A stretch of DNA of 64,000 nt, taken from assembly GCA_029582155.1 (NCBI GenBank), contig CM055901.1, positions 24,399,657 to 24,463,656 of the forward strand, in the 5' to 3' direction. The notes below the pieces were generated by a model. The model was not told the origin of the DNA. It ran no database searches and saw nothing but the letters and a program-made list of their open reading frames with translations. Both the position numbers and the translations under genes were made by a program. The DNA comes from Panopea generosa. Its lineage: Eukaryota > Mollusca > Bivalvia > Adapedonta > Hiatellidae. Shown piece by piece: positions 12,301 through 27,269 of this stretch (the first letter of the stretch is position 1; the number at the start of each line of letters is the position of its first letter).

Positions 12301-15300
12301 TGCATGGGTTTCTTGGAGTACTGAGGGTTATTATAGGGGTGGATATGCATGGTTGTCTTGGAGTGCTTAGGGTTATTATGGAGGTGGATGTGCATGGGTG
12401 TCTTGGAGTGCTTAGGGTTATTATGGAGGTGGATGTGCATGTGTTTCTTGGAGTACTGAGGGTAATTATAGGGGTGGATATGCATGGTTGTCTTAGAGTG
12501 CTTAGGGTTATTATGGAGGTGGATATGCATGGGTGTCTTGGAGTGCTTAGGGTTATTATAGAGGTGGATGTGCATGGGTGTCTTGGAGTGCTTAGGGTTA
12601 TTATGGGGGTGGATGTGCATGTGCTTCTTAGAGTACTTAAGGTTAATATAGGGGCGGATGTGCATGGTTGTCTTGGAGTGCTTAGGGTTATTATGGAGGT
12701 GGATGTGCATGGGTTTCTTGGAGTGCTTAAGGTTATTATGGGGGTGGATGTGCATGTGTTTCTTGGAGTACTGAGGGTTATTATGGGGGTGGATGTGCAT
12801 GGGTTTCTTGGAGTGCTTAGGGTTATTATGGGGGTGGATGTGCATGTGCTTCTTAGAGTACTTAAGGTTAATATAGGGGTGGATGTGCATGGTTGTCTTG
12901 GAGTGCTTAGGATTATTATGGAGGTGGATATGCATGGGTGTCTTGGAGTGCTTAGGGTTATTATGGGGATGGATGTGCATGAGCTTCTTGGAATACTTAA
13001 GGTTAATATAGGGGTGGATGTGCATGTGCTTCTTAGAGTACTTAAGGTTAATATAGGGGTGGGTGTGCATGGTTGTCTTGGAGTGCTTAGGGTTATTATG
13101 GAGGTGGATGTGCATGGGTTTCTTGTAGTACTGAGGGTTATTATTGGGGTAGATGTGCATGTGTTTCTTAGAGTACTAAAGGTTATTATGGGGTGGATGT
13201 GCATGGGTGTCTTGGTGTATTTAGGGTTATATTGGGTGGACGTGTGTGTTTGTGGTGCGGTGAGAATGATGGTTAACCAGAGTTACATTTGGGCGTATAT
13301 TGACAAACGTCTGTTATCTGTTAGTGTAAATTATTGTTATTGTTGTGTGTAAATTGGCAAACGTCTTATTTCTGTTAGTTTAAATTACTGTTACCGTTGA
13401 GTGTAAATTAACAAACGTCTGTTATCTTTAGTGTAAATTATTGTTATCGTTGTGTTTAAATTGGCAAACGTCTGTTTTCTGTTAGTTTAAATTATTGTTA
13501 CCGTTGAATGTAAATTGACAAACGTCTGTTATCTGTTAGTGTCAAGTATTGTTACCGTTGAGTGTGAATTGACTAAATTTGTTATATGTAAGTGTAAATC
13601 ATTGTTACCGTTGAATGTGAATTAACAAACGTCTGTTATCTGTTTGTGTAAAATAATATTACTGTTGAGTGTAAATTGACAAACGTCTGTTATCTGTTAG
13701 TGTCAAGCATTGTTACCATTGAGTGTGAATTGACTAACGTTTGTTATATGTTAGTGTAAATCATTGTTACCGTTGAGTGTGAATTAACAAACGTCTGTTA
13801 TCTGTTAGTGTAAAATAATGTTACTGTTGAGTGTAAATTGACAAACGTTTGTTACATGTTAGTGTAAATTATTGTTACCGTTCAATGTAAATTGAAAAAC
13901 GTCTGCTATCTATGATGGTAAATTATTGTTCTTTTTGAATGGAAGTTGACAAACGTCTGGTATCTGTTAGTCTAATTTTTTGTTACTGTTGAATGTAAAT
14001 TGACTAACGTTTGTTACATGTTAGTGTAAATTATTGTTACCGTTCAATGTAGATTGACTAACGTTTGTTAAATATTAGTGTACAATTATTTTTAACGTTG
14101 AGTGTAAATTGACTAACGTTTGTTACATGTTAGTGTACAATTATTTTTAACGTTGAGTGTAAATTGACTAACATTTGTTTTATGTCATTGTGTAAATCAT
14201 TATTACTGTTGAGAGTGTGAATTGACAAACGTATATTGTCTGTTATTGTACAATTATTCGCTGTTTTCCATATACAATGTAACAACATAAACGGTTATAG
14301 CAGCAACAATGTCTGCTTTATAGTTTAGAAAAGTGTCAGACAGGCGTTATTTGTTTGCCAAATGACATAAAAGATATGTTATTTGAGAATTTTTATTTGA
14401 TTTTTGTTATTCTAGTGTTGTTTTTTTTATTTACCCCTACAAGTTTTACGGTATGTTTAATTCACTGTATACTTTCAGAACATTAATTAACTGTTTATTT
14501 TTTTTACCTGACTTCACTACTTCCCCCACCCTCATTACCGTACCCCCCCCCCCCCCCCCCCCCATTATATAGGAATAAAAAAAGTAGAATACTCAACCAT
14601 CTCTTATGACACGCGCTGTTGCCAATACTTACGCCGACAATCGGGTTCAGGAGGTAACCTGTTTCACTTCCTTTTCCACTCCATGTTTCTAATCTTTGGA
14701 CCACTGAAGTAGGTATAGAGTAGGGTCACAACGTTTAATGTTTCAACAAAGAAAAAATACATTTAATATTGTTTCATTATCATTTAGTAACCTTCATCTC
14801 TCATCCAAAACACTTCTTTTGTCGAGAAGTCATACTTATTTATTCGATAAGAAAATATAGACTTTTGTAAGCACATTCTAGATAAGTGCACGTGTAAATA
14901 TATGATGCAAATATTACCAAAGCGGGGCGGTAGTGTAATGGATAGAATGATGGCCGCTCACGCAAGAGGTTGCGGGTTCGATCCTCCGATTGACCCGATG
15001 CTACTCATAAAACAACACTCAGTACTGGTTCTACCCAGGAAGCGGACTCGAGAGCGTTTTATAAAAGCTCTGAGCTTTCATCGCAATCGAGCTAAAATAA
15101 ATAAGTATAAACTAAACTAAATATTACCTTGTAGAAATGTTTTGTCCCATGTTTCTATTTTGACATTTCTGGAAAGAAACACAACATTGCATATATTAAC
15201 ATTAGCATTTTTATCAAATCTGATAAAACCACGGGCGGTAAACGCACAACACCATTCCCGCCGGGAAAACGCTTCAAATGTGTTGTGCGACATCCGGTGT

Positions 15301-18300
15301 AGGTGTTGTGCGCTTTGAAAGTCAGAATTAAGGTAGGTGCACTTTTGTTCTTGTTCATTATGAAACATCTACGAATGTTATTGAAAAAAGCTAAACGCTG
15401 TCCGACAAAAATATGATTGAAGAACATTTGTGTGAAAAATCTGTTCTGTAATTTAAGAATTGGCCCTATTATCACTAAAATTCTGCCGACTCGGAACGTC
15501 AAAAAATATGAAATCGTTAAACATGTAAATTTCTCACCTGATCTGCCCAATTTTTGGACATCTAACGGTTCAAATAATCAAACATATGTAATATAGCAAA
15601 GAATATCATATTCATATGAATAAAATGTTGTTTATGGGGAAATATTGGCAAAAATAAATCGGGAATCACATCCCTATATATTTTCCATTTGCATGAATAG
15701 ATATTTCTTCACTTCTATTTTAAAGTTATGCTTTTTTCAAATTTCCTTAATAGTATGGGGTAATTGATTCCAATCCAAAATGCCATTATAAAAGAAAGTT
15801 GATGATGTAAAACTATTAACACATGGCACAATAAAATTAAATGTACTTCCTCTAGTTGCATGATGATGCGAATTAGACACTGTTGTAAAATTGTCTTGAG
15901 ATAAGATGGACATGAATTGTTAAATATCTTGGGGACTTGATTCAATCTTAATTGTCTATTTCTATTTTCAATGTTATGTATTCCAACATATTTAAAATTT
16001 GACGCAGACAAAGAGGTTCTACTATAATAGCTGAGTATAAATCTAATACTTTTATTTCGAGCAACTTTCTTAAACGTTTGTGTAACACCACTATACCATG
16101 AAGAACATGCACAATCAAAATGACACTGTATTAAAGAATTACAAAGAGTCTTTCTAAGGGATAAATTTAAGTAGTGTTTATGTCTATACACAAATTTTAT
16201 TCTAGAATTTACCTTTTTAACAATATTGTTCACAATGGATGTAGCAGACAAATCATTATCTAACATTGCACCGAGATATTTGACTGATGTTTGTGCTTGT
16301 ATGGTGTGACCATTACTAAGCACTGAAAATTGTTTCACTTTAGCAAGCTTTTCCAAGATGTAATGACAGTTTGTTGTCTATTAACCATTTATTACAATTT
16401 TCTAGTTCATTACCTAAAACTTCACTAGTGACATTAGGATATTTATGTGAGAAAAGTATAACATTATCAACGGCATAGAGAATAATTTTACATTTTTGAC
16501 TTATACTATTGCTCATATCATTTACATATCATTTACATAGCATAAAAACAGTAATGGCCCCAAAGTACTTCCTTGACGAACTCCACATACAATATTTTCA
16601 AAATCGGACATAGTATTGTTAATATAAACATCTTGTGTTCTACAGCTCTTTCTAGAATTCTAGAAACAATTGATAAAATACTAACCGGTCTATATTTAGA
16701 TACATCAGACATATAGTTTTTTTAAACAAAGGTTTTACTTTGGCACTTTTAAGATCACATGAATATGTCATTACTAGTAATGGAACTATTTATCAAAAAA
16801 TGTATTTCATATAATTCCCTGCTTTTTCCATTGGTGGTTAATAGACCCGATTCGGAAGATATCAGGTTCTGGGATAGACCTGATTCGGGAGATGTCAGGT
16901 AATGGGATATACCTGATTCGGAAGATTTCAGGTTCTGGGATAGACCTGATTCGGAAGATATCAGGTTCTGGGATAGACCTGATTTGGAAGATTTCAGGTT
17001 CTGGGATAGACCTGATTTGGAAGATTTCAGGTTCTGGGATAGACGTGATTCGGGAGAGGTCAGGTACTGGGATAGACCTGATTTGGAAGATTTCAGGTTT
17101 TGGGATAGACCTGATTCGGGAGATGTCAGGTTCTGGGATAGACCTGATTCGGGAGATGACAGGTTCTGGGATAGACCATATTTATGAGATGTCAGGTTCT
17201 GGGATATACCCGATTTGGAAGATTTCAGGTTCTGGGATAGACCCGATTTGGAAGATTTCAGGTTCTGGGATAGACCCGATTCAGGAGATGTCAGGTTCTG
17301 GGATAGACCTGATTCGGGAGATGTCAGGTAATGGGATATACCTGATTCGGAAGATTTCAGGTTCTGGGATAGACCTGATTCGGAAGATATCAGGTTCTGG
17401 GATAGACCTGATTTGGAAGATTTCAGGTTCTGGGATAGACCTGATTTGGAAGATTTCAGGTTCTGGGATAGACGTGATTCGGGAGAGGTCAGGTACTGGG
17501 ATAGACCTGATTTGGAAGATTTCAGGTTTTGGGATAGACCTGATTCGGGAGATGTCAGGTTCTGAGATAGACCTGATTCGGGAGATGACAGGTTCTGGGA
17601 TAGACCATATTTATGAGATGTCAGGTTCTGGGATATACCCGATTTGGAAGATTTCAGGTTCTGGGATAGACCCGATTTGGAAGATTTCAGGTTCTGGGAT
17701 AGACCCAATTCGGGAGATGTCAGGTTCTGGGAATGACCTGATCCGAGAGATGTCAGGTTCTGGGAATGACCTGATTCGGGAGATGTCAGGTTCTGGGATA
17801 GACCCGATTCAGGAGATGTCAGGTTCTGAGATACCCGATTCCGGATATATCAGGTTCTGGGATAGACCCGATTCGGGAGATGACAGGTTCTGGAATAGAC
17901 CCAATTCGGGAGATGTCAGGTTCTGGGAATGACCTGATTCGGGAGATGTCAGGTTCTGGGATAGACCCAATTCGGGAGATGTCAGGTTCTGGGATAGACC
18001 TGGTTCGGGAGATGTCAGGTTCTGGGATAGACCCGATTCGGGAGATGTCAGGTTCTGGGATAGACCCAATTCGGGAGATGTCAGGTTCTGGGATAGACCT
18101 GGTTCGGGAGATGTCAGGTTCTGGGATAGACCCAATTCGGGAGATGTCAGGTTCTGGGATAGACCTGGTTCGGGAGATGTCAGGTTCTGGGATAGACCCA
18201 ATTCGGGAGATGTCAGGTTCTGGGAATGACCTGATTCGGGAGATGTCAGGTTCTGGGATAGACCCAATTCGGGAGATGTCAGGTTCTGGGATAGACCTGG

Positions 18301-19753
18301 TTCGGGAGATGTCAGGTTCTGGGATAGACCCAATTCGGGAGATGTCAGGTTCTGGGATAGACCTGATTCTGGAGATGTCAGGTTCTGGGATAGACCTGAT
18401 TCGGGAGATGTCAGGTTCTTGGATAGACCTGATTCTGGAGATGTCAGGTTCTGGGATAGACCTGGTTCGGGAGATGTCAGTTTCTGGGATAGACCTGATT
18501 CTGGAGATGTCAGGTTCTATGATAGACTTGATTCTGGAGATGTCAGGTTCTGGGATAGACCTGATTCTGGAGATGTCAGGTTCTGGGCTAGACCTGATTC
18601 TGGAGATGCCAGGTTCTGGGATAGACCTGATTCGGGAGATGTCAGGTTCTGGGAATGACCTGATTCGGGAGATGTCAGGTTCTGGGATAGACCCAATTCG
18701 GGAGATGTCAGGTTCTGGGATAGACCTGGTTCGGGAGATGTCAGGTTCTGGGAAAGACCCAATTCAGGAGATGTCAGGTTCTGGGATAGACCTGATTCTG
18801 GAGATGTCAGGTTCTGGGATAGACCTGATTCGGGAGATGTCAGGTTCTGGGCTAGACCTGATTCTGGAGATGCCAGGTTCTGGGCTAGACCTGATTCTGG
18901 AGATGCCAGGTTCTGGGATAGACATGATTCTGGAGATGTCAGGTTCTGGGCTAGACCTGATTCTGGAGATGCCAGGTTCTGGGCTAGACCTGATTCGGGA
19001 GATGCCAGGTTCTGGGATAGACTAACACAAACATTAGATATGTATGTTGCATAACACATATGTTGATTAGTGTGTGGAATTATATACTTGCTAGTGATAT
19101 ATGCTACAGTTGAACTATATAGACAATTAAGTAAAATGAGAAAAAGCAACTCAAGCAGCAAATAAGTTAATTGTGAATTCAATATAACCATATTTGTTGT
19201 GTATGTCACATAATGAAATAACTCATTTGGATAAATATAAGGACTCAGAAAATAGAAAGAGTAAAGTATAAAAGGCACAAAAGGAGAGGAAAGATGAGGA
19301 GGAGAAATAAAATCAGCAGGAAATTTTTGATATTTTAAAGGAAAATACAAGAAAAAATGAGGAGTTTGTTGTGATATAGTAGAAGCCTTTCCTTAGTTTA
19401 AGAATGTATATCGTTTTGGAGATTTTATCTCCATTTTTGTTCGTGTTTGTCAAAATTAGTTTAAGTGCTATTTCTCCTTCTGTTTCATTTTTTTTAAAAA
19501 ATGTATTTGAATAGTGTTTTTTCTTTTGTAAATCTGAAATATTTTGCACAGAACATTTTATAGTTTTTTAATATCATTTATACACATTCCAAATACTTCA
19601 AAAGTTCTATTTCTATATAAATATATTTTAACATTCAAGTAGTTGGTTAGGTATGTTTTAAGCTCATTCCAAAAACTGTGTAAGTGAATACACTCTCAGA
19701 ATAAGTAATTTAGTGTTTCAACGTTCCCTCGATGGCATAAAAATGACGCTAAA

Positions 19754-19804
<51 letters not shown>

Positions 19805-20772
19805 CCTTCCATTGCAAAATCACAGAGATTCAAAGATACAAGATTTTTTTTATTTATGATATATTTGATGGTATTATTCTCATGATGTTTTAGTATCGAA
19901 TATTTCTAATTTGTATATTTACAATGATCACTGCAGATTTGCTTCCATTTTTACCAAACAATCACACCATAGTGACAGTATTTCATCATCAGGACGTCAG
20001 TGTCGTAATCTACACTTGTGATAAATAAAATACGAGTTTTATGACATACCTAGCTAGATTGGATGGGTTGAATCCCAACAGTACAGGTACGAATGTTTCT
20101 GGGTTGTCCATGCAGTATTCTAGTTGCCCGCCAACGTAAGGTGCTGATAAGCCACATGTTATGCCAACAAACACCACACGGCTCTTACCGCGGGAAACCT
20201 TACGTGTAAAGTGTGAGAGATATATTACACAAAAGGATAACGCTGTTTTATATATAATTAGGTAATACTTTGTATAACTAATGGATGTATACCTGATGGA
20301 AAACGTTCTACCAAACCAATAGATTTGGTGTCAACTATGACTTATATACTATGGTTTTACATGCACCACATCTGGACTTGACGGACAATTTGCATACATG
20401 AACTGATAGTTTTATATGAGTATGATCCAGTTAAGGGTTTATGACTACTAACACACATATATATATATGCTCCAATGGGTTTATATAACTGTCAGACAAA
20501 CACTACTTACAGAGCAATATACCATGTAACAAATCAAGTACTAGTGAAACAAGGATCTGCCACTTTCGAAGTTAGTTTTTATTAAAAAAATAGGTCATGC
20601 GCCATACTGTTGTTTGTTGAATGCAATGTACGATTCATAATATGAATTAATGTTCACCTTTTTCAACGCCTCTACGCCAACTCTTGGGTCGTCTTCGGGT
20701 GCTTCTTGTGACGTAAACAAAGCTCTGTGGATAATAAGTTAACAGTTACTGACAATGAATCTTCTTTCCTGA

Positions 20773-20856
<84 letters not shown>

Positions 20857-23800
20857 ACAGACAGACAGAATTTTATTGTTTCATATCCAGATGCATGAAT
20901 CTGAAATACAAATGCTTTTTCCTGGCATAAATTTAGGTTGCAGTCAATGTTGTATGGCAAGAAATGCTGCGCTATGCTGTGAAACACAAACAAATGCTCA
21001 GTTGGTTTCGTAATGATCCATATTGTGTTAAAAATCCTTTATACTACAAAAATATTTGACCTCAGGTCCCGGTTTCACGAAAAAAACTTAAGTTCCTTAT
21101 TTTATTTAAACTCATTAGTGTGCTCAATTTCAAACTCAACTTGAGCACACTACACGCTGTACTTTGAGTAGTGTTTCACCAATATTTAACAGACTCAATA
21201 CCATGCTCAAGTTTTGAGTTGAGTTCATCAATTTGAGCAAGCTAAAGAGCTTTCTCAAATAAATTTAGTGAACTCAAATATAGTCATGGTCATCTGCGCC
21301 GCAACCAAGCGTCGGTGATGATAAAGAAAAATGGCCGATTTCGGCAGACAAATAGATCGCTTACGTCGCCTACAGAGAATTGAGAGGGTTTTCACAGATA
21401 GAACCATCCCTTTGGTGGTTTTATTTTGTTCTGAGGTGAAAGACCGTTATAGATTTCACCCAGAATCTACACTGGAAATTGTTGCCGTGTTGATTAACGC
21501 GTTGGATACGCCCACCCAGCGATCCCCTTCTGTCAGTTTTGGTGACGCTGCAGTTCTTCTTTCAAACCGAGGCCAAGGTACGTGACACATTGTCTACTCA
21601 TAGGCAGCAACAAAGTTTGAAAGAAGCATATGCATTAATACATGAATTAAAACAGAACAAAAACAGACAGATGGGCGAACTAGTGAAACCAGTAGTCTAT
21701 ATCACCCCACTAGCGTAGCTGTTGGGTACAATTTAACCCTTTACTTCATATAGACGCCTTCAGTGATTGGTGCGGTAAAACGGGCATCTATGGAGTAAAG
21801 GGTTAAGGCAATATAGAGTGTACATTGATTAACTAATGTAACCTTGCATGTGACTGGTAAACAGTGTGTATTAATACAAGGGAAATAACCACTCGTGCAC
21901 GTCTTCACATACACATATGTGTAACTCCACCTCTCCACTGGTTTCGTATTACATGAAACGTTTTAATTCCTGCGGGCGGTTTAATCAGCTGTTTCCCTAA
22001 GTGTGTCTCTTGAATATATATATATATTCCTTTTTTAATGGACAATGCAAAGTAACAGCGTGTTAAATTAAACTTATTTTAGCAACCAAGAACTATTGTT
22101 TATGAGTGCAGTGGTTTTATTTATGGTCAAAAATATATGTTATGTTTTGTGTATTTCATCTAAGCTAAGTAGATACTTATGTTCCATATAGAACATAAAT
22201 GAATATGAATATTTTAAATACGATAGATATTGAATAATGCCGCAGATTTTGACATGCTGTGGTGGTTCAAGTAATTAAAATTGTTGTCAAAGATGTGTGG
22301 GTTTGTCTTAGTTCATCTAAGATAACTGTGGCTAAGGTTGAGCCAGTTAAGTTGTTTTTGGTATCCCAGAATCTCACCTGTCTCCTCCTGCCAATAAATA
22401 CTGAAATGATAATGGCTTCTTTTCCAACTGCAGAAGCTCGTTGAACGTCCGCTGAAATTAAGGATTGACTTTATGGATAATTGAAATGCGTATAACTTAC
22501 ACGTGCCTTCGTTAAAGCTATTATATAAAAACAATTTGACGTTTTATTTCAGCTGGAGTGACTTTAAAATAGATCAGTTTTAATCAAACGCTCCGGAAAC
22601 GATAACTAAATAACAAAGCAAATAAAGCTGCTACCAGAGCTGGAGGTCACTCTTTTGGATGTTAATATTACTGTGTGGTTGAAAGACAGGCATATACTTA
22701 TTATTTGTCCGATCGATGCACGTGTTAAACTGTTATTTGCCATATCGATACACGTGTTGTATATACCATACTGTTTTTTGCCCGATCGAGGTACGTGTTG
22801 TATATACCATACTGTTTTTTGCCCGATCGAGGTACGTGTTATATATACTAAAATTGTCTTTGCCAGATTAATGCATGTGTTATATATATACTTAACAGTT
22901 ATTTACCCGATCGATGTACGTGTTATATAATTAATTTAAACTGTTATTTGCTGGATCGATGCACATGTTATATATACTAAACTGTTATTTGACCGATCAA
23001 TGCACGTGTTATATATACTAAACTTTTATTTGTCCGATCAATGCACGTGTTATATATACTAAACTGTTATTTGCTCGATCTTTATACGTGTTATATATAC
23101 TAAACTGTTATCTGACCGATCGATGCACGTGTTATATATACTAAACTTTTATTTGTCCGATCGATGCACGTGTTGTATGTACTAAACTATTATTTGCCCG
23201 TTCTATATACGTGTTATTTATACTAAACTGTTATTTGCCCGATCGATGCACGTGTTATATATATAAGACCATCTTACCGCCACGATAAAGCCGATTCTCC
23301 CGGATGTACCACAACCGCTGAATACTACGACGCCATTCTCGGGATCCTACAATACAAACAACTATATATAACTAAAATAAAAAACAAATATAATAAACCA
23401 CAGAAGTGTTTAGATACTGTATATGTAAGTTCGAGATCTTTCCTCCGTGAATTCAGCTAAATTGTATTTATATAATGTGTATTCCATATACTTTTAAAAA
23501 AAAGTGATAAATACGAGCCTAAACATGTATACCATACAATGGATTTCGGTGTCTGAAGATGAAGAACTTGTATAAATGACAGATAGCTTATAACGATATT
23601 GTTTCAGAACTGATCTGACCGATTCAAAATCTTATCCGAGCTTACATGACCAGTTATAGTATGACCATGTAAAACGCTGCATTTTAATCAATCATTTGTC
23701 ATAGCTATGTCCATTCTGACCCAATATGGCCGATTCAACTACTTTACCGCGATTCCATGGTAAATACACAACACTGGTCAGGTTGGATTACAATCAGACG

Positions 23801-26800
23801 AAAACTAAATGGTGTGTGTGTTCGGGGGTGGGGGGGGGGGGGGGGGGGGGGGGATGGGGTGGGGGTAGGGGCGTTAGTTATAAGCCAAAAAACAGCCCTT
23901 TTCAATCAATGAAAGCTCACATCTATGTCCATTCTGATTTGATATACATGCTTCATGAATTAGTCATGTTTGGTCACGATCTTATAAAAAACTAGTGTTT
24001 ACGAGACAATCTATCAACAAAGGTCCATGATTCTGATCAATGAGACCGTGTCCGATGTAACCGGTTCAAGAACTCTTCCAAGCTTCGCAGCATTTTTTCA
24101 TCAATCGAGGCCCATTCTAATGCAATTAAGAGTCGGTTGAAGAACTCATTCAAGTTTTCATGGTCAATATCACTCTTACCAAGTTTGGTCAATAGCACTC
24201 TTGCCAAGATTGGTCATAATCACTCTCGCCAAGTTTGGTCACTATCACTATTGCCAAGCTTGGTTAATATCACTTATGCCAAGTTTGGTCACTTTCACTT
24301 TTGCTAAGTTTGGTCAATATCACTCTTGTCAAGTTTAGCCATTATCACTCTTGCCATGTTTGGTCAATATCACTATTGCCAAGTTTGGCCATTATCACTC
24401 ATGCCAAATTTGGTCATTATCACTCTTGCCAAGTTTGGTCATTATCACTCTTGCCAAGTTTGGTCATTATCACTCTTGCCAAGTTTGGTCAATTTCACTC
24501 TCGCAAAGTTTGGTCATTATCACTCTTGCCAAGTTTGGTCAATATCTCTCTTGTCAAGTTTGTTCATTATCACTCTTGCCAAGTTTGGCCATTATCACTC
24601 TTGCGAAGTTTGGTCAGTATCATTCTTGCCAAGTTTGGTCAATATCACACTTGCTAAGTTTGGTTGATATCAATGTTGCCATGTTTGGTCAATATCACTC
24701 TTGCCATGTTAAGGCGTTATCACTCTTGCCAAGTTTGTCAATATCACTTTTGCCAGGTTTGGCCACTATCACTCTTGCCTGTTGCCATGTTTGGTCAATA
24801 TCACTCCTGCCAATATTGGTCAATATCACTCCTGCCAAGTTTGGTCATTACCACTCTTGCCAAGTTTGGTCATTATCACTCTTGCCAAGATTGGTCAATA
24901 TCACTCTTGCCAAGTTTGGTCATTATCACTCTTGCCAAGATTGGTCAATATCACTCCTGCCATGTTTGGTCATTACCACTCTTGCCAAGTTTGGTCATTA
25001 TCACTCTAGCCAAGATTGGTCAATATCACTCCTGCCAAGTTTGGTCATTACCACTCTTGCCAAGTTTGGTCATTATCACTCTTGCCAAATTTGTCAATAT
25101 CACTCGTTCCAAGTTTGGCCACCATTACTCTTGCCTCTTGCCAAGTTTGGCCAATATCACTCTTGCCAAGTTTGGTCATTACCACTTTTGCCAAGTATGG
25201 TCATCATCACTCTTGCCAAGTTTGGTCATTATCACTCTTGCCAAGTTTGGCCAATATCACTCATGCCAAGTTTGGCCAATATCACTCTTGCCAAGTTTGG
25301 CCATCATCATTCTTGCCAAGTTTGATCAATATCACTCTGGCCAAGTTTGGCCAATATCACTCTTACCAAGCTTGACCATCATCATTCTTGCCAAGTTTGA
25401 TCAATATCACTCTTGCCAACTTTGGTCATTATCATTCTTGCCGAGTTTGGTTAATATCACTCACTCTTATCAAGTTAGGCCATTATCACTCTTACCAAGT
25501 TTGGCCATTATCACTCTTACCAAGTTCGATCATTATCACTCTTACCAAGTTTGGTCATTATCACTCTTACCAAGTTTGGTCAATATCACTCTTGCCAAGT
25601 TTGGTCATTATCACTCTTGCCAAGTTTGGCCAATATCACTCATGCCAAGTTTGGCCAATATCACTCTTGCCAAGTTTGGCCATCATCAATTTTGCCAAGT
25701 TTGATCAATATCACTCTTACCAAGTTTGGCCATTATCACTCTTACCAAGTTTGATCATTATCACTCTTACCAAGTTTGATCATTATCACTCTTACCAAGT
25801 TTGATCATTATCACTCTTACCAAGTTTGATCATTATCACTCTTACCAAGTTTGGTCATTATCTAATTTAAACTATACGAGCTACAGTGCTTACAAGGCAG
25901 ACAATCTGTATTTTTCAATCAACAAAGAGTCGTTATTCTGCCAATTTGATCCAATACTGCTAGTTAAAAATCTATCACCATAAATAACATTCTGACCATG
26001 TTTGATATATAGCCGATGAAAACTAACGGTGATATAGTGTTCACGATACCAAAATCAGCATTTCTCATCAACCAATGGTCATAATGTTATAACTTTTATA
26101 GTTTGATACAGCTTGTGTAAGACCAACTCGTCCGAGCTGTCGTGGATATAAACATCCTGACAAAACTTGGTCAGGATTGGATGAAAACTGACTGCACAAC
26201 TTACAAGAAAAGTTAAGGATGTACGACAGACGATGGACGACGGACGACCGACAAATTATCATGACATAAGCTAATCTGATATTTATCAAGTTGATCTAAC
26301 AACTAGATACGCCACCATGTGACAGATGCGAGTACCCGGCGAATGTTTCAGTCATTGTACGCCCATGACACGACCTTTGGTCATGGGCAACATCTATGTT
26401 TGGAAGATATCTATACCTTAGTAAGGAATTACATGCCGGGCAAGTTTTTCCTCTATGGACAAACATACGGACATGGTGCAACCAGTATAACTCCAATAGC
26501 GTGGTTCACTGCTTGGGTATACAATACAAATACAAATACCACTTTCTGCATACATATATAAAGCAGTTGTGTTTTACCACCAACTGTGCCATAAATGTTA
26601 AAGATATAATGATTGGTCTCGTGCATGGCACGTCATGTTATGATCTCCCAACTGTATGACACGGTAACATACCAGACACGAATACCACTTTCCATATAAC
26701 ATATTATATTTGTACGATTTGTATTATGCATTGATCTCGTCATTGACATCTTATGTATGATTGAATTGTAACATGTATACTGATAGGTGTTTTTGTCTTC

Positions 26801-27193
26801 TGTATTGAATAAAATATCTATCAGTTCGCCTCTAAATATGACCTTGATCTATGAGTCACGGACATTCATCTTGCACTCTTTCATCAATAATCTCTAAGTT
26901 TCTATGAGTAATTATTGGAGATGTATACTTCCGTATGGTAAACGGTATTTTAAATTGCGTAATTCGAATACACAAAACATAGATTAGCTTACGTAAATCT
27001 TAATAATATCATATTGTTCATGAAGTATATATAGATCAGGATACGTTACCGCCAATACTTCCTTAACATGTACTGCAACATCTTCTATTGTTTGTATGAT
27101 ATCTTTGTGGAATAATGACTGAAATAACACGCAAATAAATACATGTAATTTAAAATTATGTACGTACTGAACATGGCAATAAATAGTTGAATT

Positions 27194-27269
<76 letters not shown>

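Noticed and set aside
11721-13352. Open frames of 479, 483 and 517 codons on both strands
   Set aside because: They are translations of the 45-bp minisatellite. The period is a multiple of three and lacks stops, which opens both strands at once.
14922-15000. True tRNA gene
   Set aside because: A and B boxes are present, but the cloverleaf is poor and the sequence continues into a SINE body and tail with a target-site duplication.
16755-19350. Several repetitive open frames of 174-381 codons
   Set aside because: These are the 33-bp minisatellite in different frames. No start context, splice evidence or non-repeat coding flanks.
24301-25804. Overlapping open frames up to 346 codons rich in H, Y, S, C, Q
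   Set aside because: The 25-bp minisatellite shifts frame each unit, giving three similar proteins in parallel; a repeat artefact.
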